A stretch of DNA of 64,000 nucleotides from Vanilla planifolia (taxonomy: Eukaryota > Streptophyta > Magnoliopsida > Asparagales > Orchidaceae), in contig JAIUJO010000162.1 in assembly GCA_023846275.1 (NCBI GenBank), forward strand, positions 877,651 through 941,650, in the 5' to 3' direction. Below, piece after piece: positions 60,701 to 64,000 of this stretch (position 1 is the stretch's first letter; each line of letters begins with the position of its first letter). Both the position numbers and the translations under genes were made by a program. Under the pieces are notes generated by a model. That model saw nothing but the letters and a program-made list of their open reading frames with translations, did not search any database and was not told the origin of the DNA.

Positions 60701-63700
60701 CATACATGATTTGATGATCGAGGATGTTGCACTCAATCTCCTTAGCGACTTTGAATATGGCTTTCTTATAATACTTGCCATATTTTTTAAATCTTTTTTT
60801 ATTTGGTTATATTATTATTTAACTTTGAATCTCCTATTACATGTCCTTTATGCTTGTTTGACTTTGTTATACTTTACTATTTGAATTTTTTTATGTCAAC
60901 TTTATTTTATATTAAAACAACATTTATATTATTTATACTTCTTTACTTAATTCCAAATGTGGTCATTCGAGATGAAACAAATGATATTGAAATGATCTTG
61001 AAGGGCTTTGTGTAATTAGATACTCATTTCTACTTTTTACATTTTTTCATTTATGGGATTTTTGCATGTATTGCGATGCGTTTCTCTTCATACTTCATTG
61101 GATGACCGAGTATGCTACACTTGAAGTCCTTAATATTAAGCAGTGGAACTTTCGAGAACAATTTAATTCATTTTTCAAATTTATTGCATACATTTTTTAA
61201 TATTACTTTGAAACTTTAACTCTCCTATTGTATAAGTTTTCTATCAATTAGATTATGTAATATTACATTGCCATAATTTAGCTAATTTTATCTTTAGTAT
61301 ATATCATTAATATTAAATAAATGTTTTTATTATTTATGTTTAATAACTTTTGTTTGTGAAGTAATTCACTACAAGATTTGATGACGATGAAAGCTAGTTT
61401 CCTGGACTAATTTTGATGCACTCTATATAATTAAAAAATCTTATTTACATTTTTTTAAATTTGTTTTAAAGGCCTTTTGCATGTTACCTTAGTGTTTTGA
61501 TTTGTACATGATTTGATGATCAAGAATGCAAGCATTAACCTGTTATGTAACTTCGAAAGCAACATTCATAAAAAACTTATCTAATTTATTTAAATTGTGC
61601 AGTTTTATTTGGTTATAGTATGTTTCTCTATTTTATCTTATCTATGTTATAGTATTTATTTACTTAAATTAAATTAATTATTTTTTTTGGTTATTTACTT
61701 TGGTAACTTGTACTAATTCTAAACGGATCCAATTAAGAAAAAGAAGTTTATTAGACTACTCTCAGCGACTTATATCAATTAAATTTCAATACCTACTGAA
61801 TATATCGATCAATTAATTTGCACTTAGTCTTCAAAAAATCTTTGAATGTCATGCTCCCATATAATTTAACTTATTTCCTAAATTTCATCTCTATTGGATT
61901 TCGTTATAATTCTATGGTCTTATAACTATCCTTTTGTTTGACATCTACATTCCGTAAATTTTATTATATTATTTTTCTTTAATTTATCTTGTTTTAGCAT
62001 AAATATATGTTTTTATAAATTTTAAATAATAGTTTATTATTTTTTTTCATATTTATTTTGGTGCTTCATTTTCAAAACATCTATCATAACAAACATTCAT
62101 TTCCATATTTTTTTTAATGTTGAAATGTGCAACCATTAATGATCAAAGATGATGGCTAACCTCCTTAGTTTCCTAAAATGTAACTTTCATTGTTGAAATT
62201 AAAAAATTTTTAAAAATATTCACTTTTATATTGTTATAACAGTAAGAAATTCCAGTTCCACTATCGTGTATCTTTTACAATGACTTGATTTCATCATATT
62301 AGTTTTTTAAAATTTAACTCATTTTAGATTAAGTATATATCATTTTGACACTAAAATAATAACTTAATCATAATTGTGCTTATTTCATTTAGTGATTTTA
62401 AGGCCTTAGCATACTTTACGAGACATTTCAAATCATACAAAGTTTGGCAATTTAGAATTTTAAAGTTAGACACCTTAGTAACTTTAAATGTGCCTTAATC
62501 ATGTAATTTATTTAATTAGTTCAAATTATTCACCTTGATTTGGTTGTATTAACATTTAACTCAAAATCACTTATTATCTGGCAATTACATCACTTCAATT
62601 TTGATTTATTACATTTTTCAATTTATCATAGGTCATTTGTATTTTTACTCCAACAATTAATTATTGTTTATTCTTATTTATTTTTGTAATTTGTAGTATT
62701 CCTAATGAGGCCTGATAAAGAAAACAAAGATTGTTGGATTTATCTTGTTCACCACTACCAAATAAAATAATTATCTTTATAATGCTAAAATATTTAATAT
62801 TTTAAGGATTTTGCATACTATGAGATATTTCAGTTAATAGTTGATTTCATAATCAAGAATGGTTCTCTTTAGCACACTGGTATCATAGAATGCAGCATTC
62901 CCCTATAACGTATCTCATTTCTCTAATGTTTTTGCTTGCGTTTGGTTATATTACGACAAAACAATAATTCTCCACTCATGTGACCTATGCATCACTTTGA
63001 TTTGGTCATATTATATTGCACAAATTTATACCATTTCTCCTTTAATAAGTATTTCCTTATTATTATAAAATAAAAACTATTATTACATTTGCATTTTTTC
63101 TACGTTAATTTGTATTAATTCAAAATAATGATTATTTCAGAGAAAGGAAACATTCTTGGACTAGTCTCATTAATTTTTGTTAAGTAAATCATTTATTTCT
63201 ATATTTTCTTATATTTTCCCCTCCTTTACATGGTATTTTAATTCTTATGCCATTAACGATCAATAATCTTTAACAAGGTCTCCTTATTATCTTAGTGTGC
63301 TACTTTGTAAGATAATTTGTTTTATTTCTTAAACCTGTTTGCTTTGACTGATTTATTTTACTGTGTAGCCCAAAATCTCTTCAATTGTAATTTATTTATT
63401 CCTTTTGTTTTCTTATATTATAATTGTTTCGTATATCTCAAATTTGCTTAATTATATATTAACTTGCTATTAAATAAATAATTGGTTATTATTCAAGTTT
63501 CTTTAATTTTTTAAATTATATTAATTGAAAATGGTGTTTGATTTGAGAAGGAACAAATGTCTTAATACTCATTTTAATGAGCTCTATCAAATAAAATATT
63601 CATCTTTTATATTTTTAGGTCTATGTTTATTTAGGTTTTGGTATGCTTTGGTTGTTATTATTATTCAAACATTACATGAAATTTTTTATGCTTACTTGAT

Positions 63701-64000
63701 GTCCATAGTATCTTTAAATACAAGTTTTGCATACAAGTTACATGATATTTCAAAATTTCTTTTACTCTAACTCGTTTAAATTTTTGTGTAACTCAAAATC
63801 TCAACTTATATGACATTTATAATTCTTTTATTTGGATTTTTTAAATTGCCTTAATTCATTTCAATTGAGTTTTATTATATTTTTTTAAAAATTATTATTT
63901 TCCTAAATTTTACATATGTTTATAGTAATTTGAAATAATTTGATCATGATGAAATAAATACTATTGGACACATCTTAAGAAGCTTTATAAATTTTAGTAT
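52466..64000 (+). repeat. Diverged complex tandem repeat (satellite-like), monomer about 410 bp, about 28 units
   Basis: A unit recurs head to tail to the window edge. Taking the (C)AAATGAG-like phrase as the marker, recognisable positions are 52721, about 53003, 53388, 54115, 54538, 54953, 55356, 55845, 56266, 56581, about 56990, 57362, 57760, 58172, 58583, 58995, 59411, about 59815, 60164, 60565, 60954, 61367, 61719, about 62075, 62701, 63121, 63527 and 63932. Typical spacing is 403-420, most regular at 57760-59411 (412, 411, 412, 416). Blocks within a monomer, in order: GATGAGCTCCATCCAATTAA-like; a run ending TATTTTCTT; GATTCATACCTGATTTGATG-like; TCTCCTTAGTATCTTGGAAT-like; TAATTTATCTCATTT; GATTTGGTTATATTA; AATCTCCTCTTATGTGAC-like; a second GATTTGGTTATATTA; then ATATATTTACTTAATATTA-like. 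Units are strongly diverged and some are truncated. No coding capacity is seen. Confidence 0.85.
57705..57737 (+). repeat. (AT)n microsatellite inside the 410-bp repeat array
   Basis: About 16 AT units replace the usual ATATATTTACTTAATATT part of a monomer, so the microsatellite seems to have grown from that AT-rich block. Confidence 0.9.

Overview
The window looks like a gene-free, repeat-built stretch of a large eukaryotic nuclear genome, most likely a land plant. The evidence for a plant is a decayed Ty3/gypsy element with a chromodomain-like C-terminus and a primer-binding site resembling the initiator tRNA-Met type (TGGTATCAGAGC) common in plant LTR retrotransposons, set in very AT-rich intergenic DNA with heavily diverged tandem repeats. 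The species cannot be named from this sequence. I see no intact protein-coding gene, no tRNA or rRNA gene and no CRISPR array. The long open frames in the window are by-products of simple repeats.

Layout from left to right. (1) 1-70: the end of an AAG purine tract. (2) 71-4675: a degenerate TG-rich array. (3) 4676-8899: a 4.2-kb piece of a Ty3/gypsy retrotransposon on the minus strand. Read from high to low coordinate it holds a fragment matching the end of pol and the start of the 3' UTR, an LTR, a primer-binding site, gag with a damaged zinc knuckle, a short protease-like piece, the integrase core (the middle of pol is deleted), the integrase C-terminus with a chromodomain-like module, and the pol end again. 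(4) 8900-43330: a huge degenerate CA-rich array on the + strand, the reverse complement in type of the left array. It carries two clear internal duplications with periods of about 1.1 kb, several short ones, a C14 run and a perfect (AT)100 block. (5) 43331-46410: a 3-kb AAG/GAA purine-strand tract with an internal 131-bp duplication. (6) 46411-52465: AT-rich DNA with no recognisable gene and one primer-binding-site-like sequence. (7) 52466-64000 and past the window edge: a diverged tandem repeat with a monomer of about 410 bp and about 28 recognisable units.

No genes work together here. The interest lies in repeat biology: the retroelement sits exactly where the dinucleotide array switches strand, both array junctions fall within the same roughly 85-bp part of the element (pol end and 3' UTR), and a complex satellite of about 410 bp lies close by. 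All repeat families are visibly diverged, which points to age. Everything was read by eye; no alignment or database search was run.
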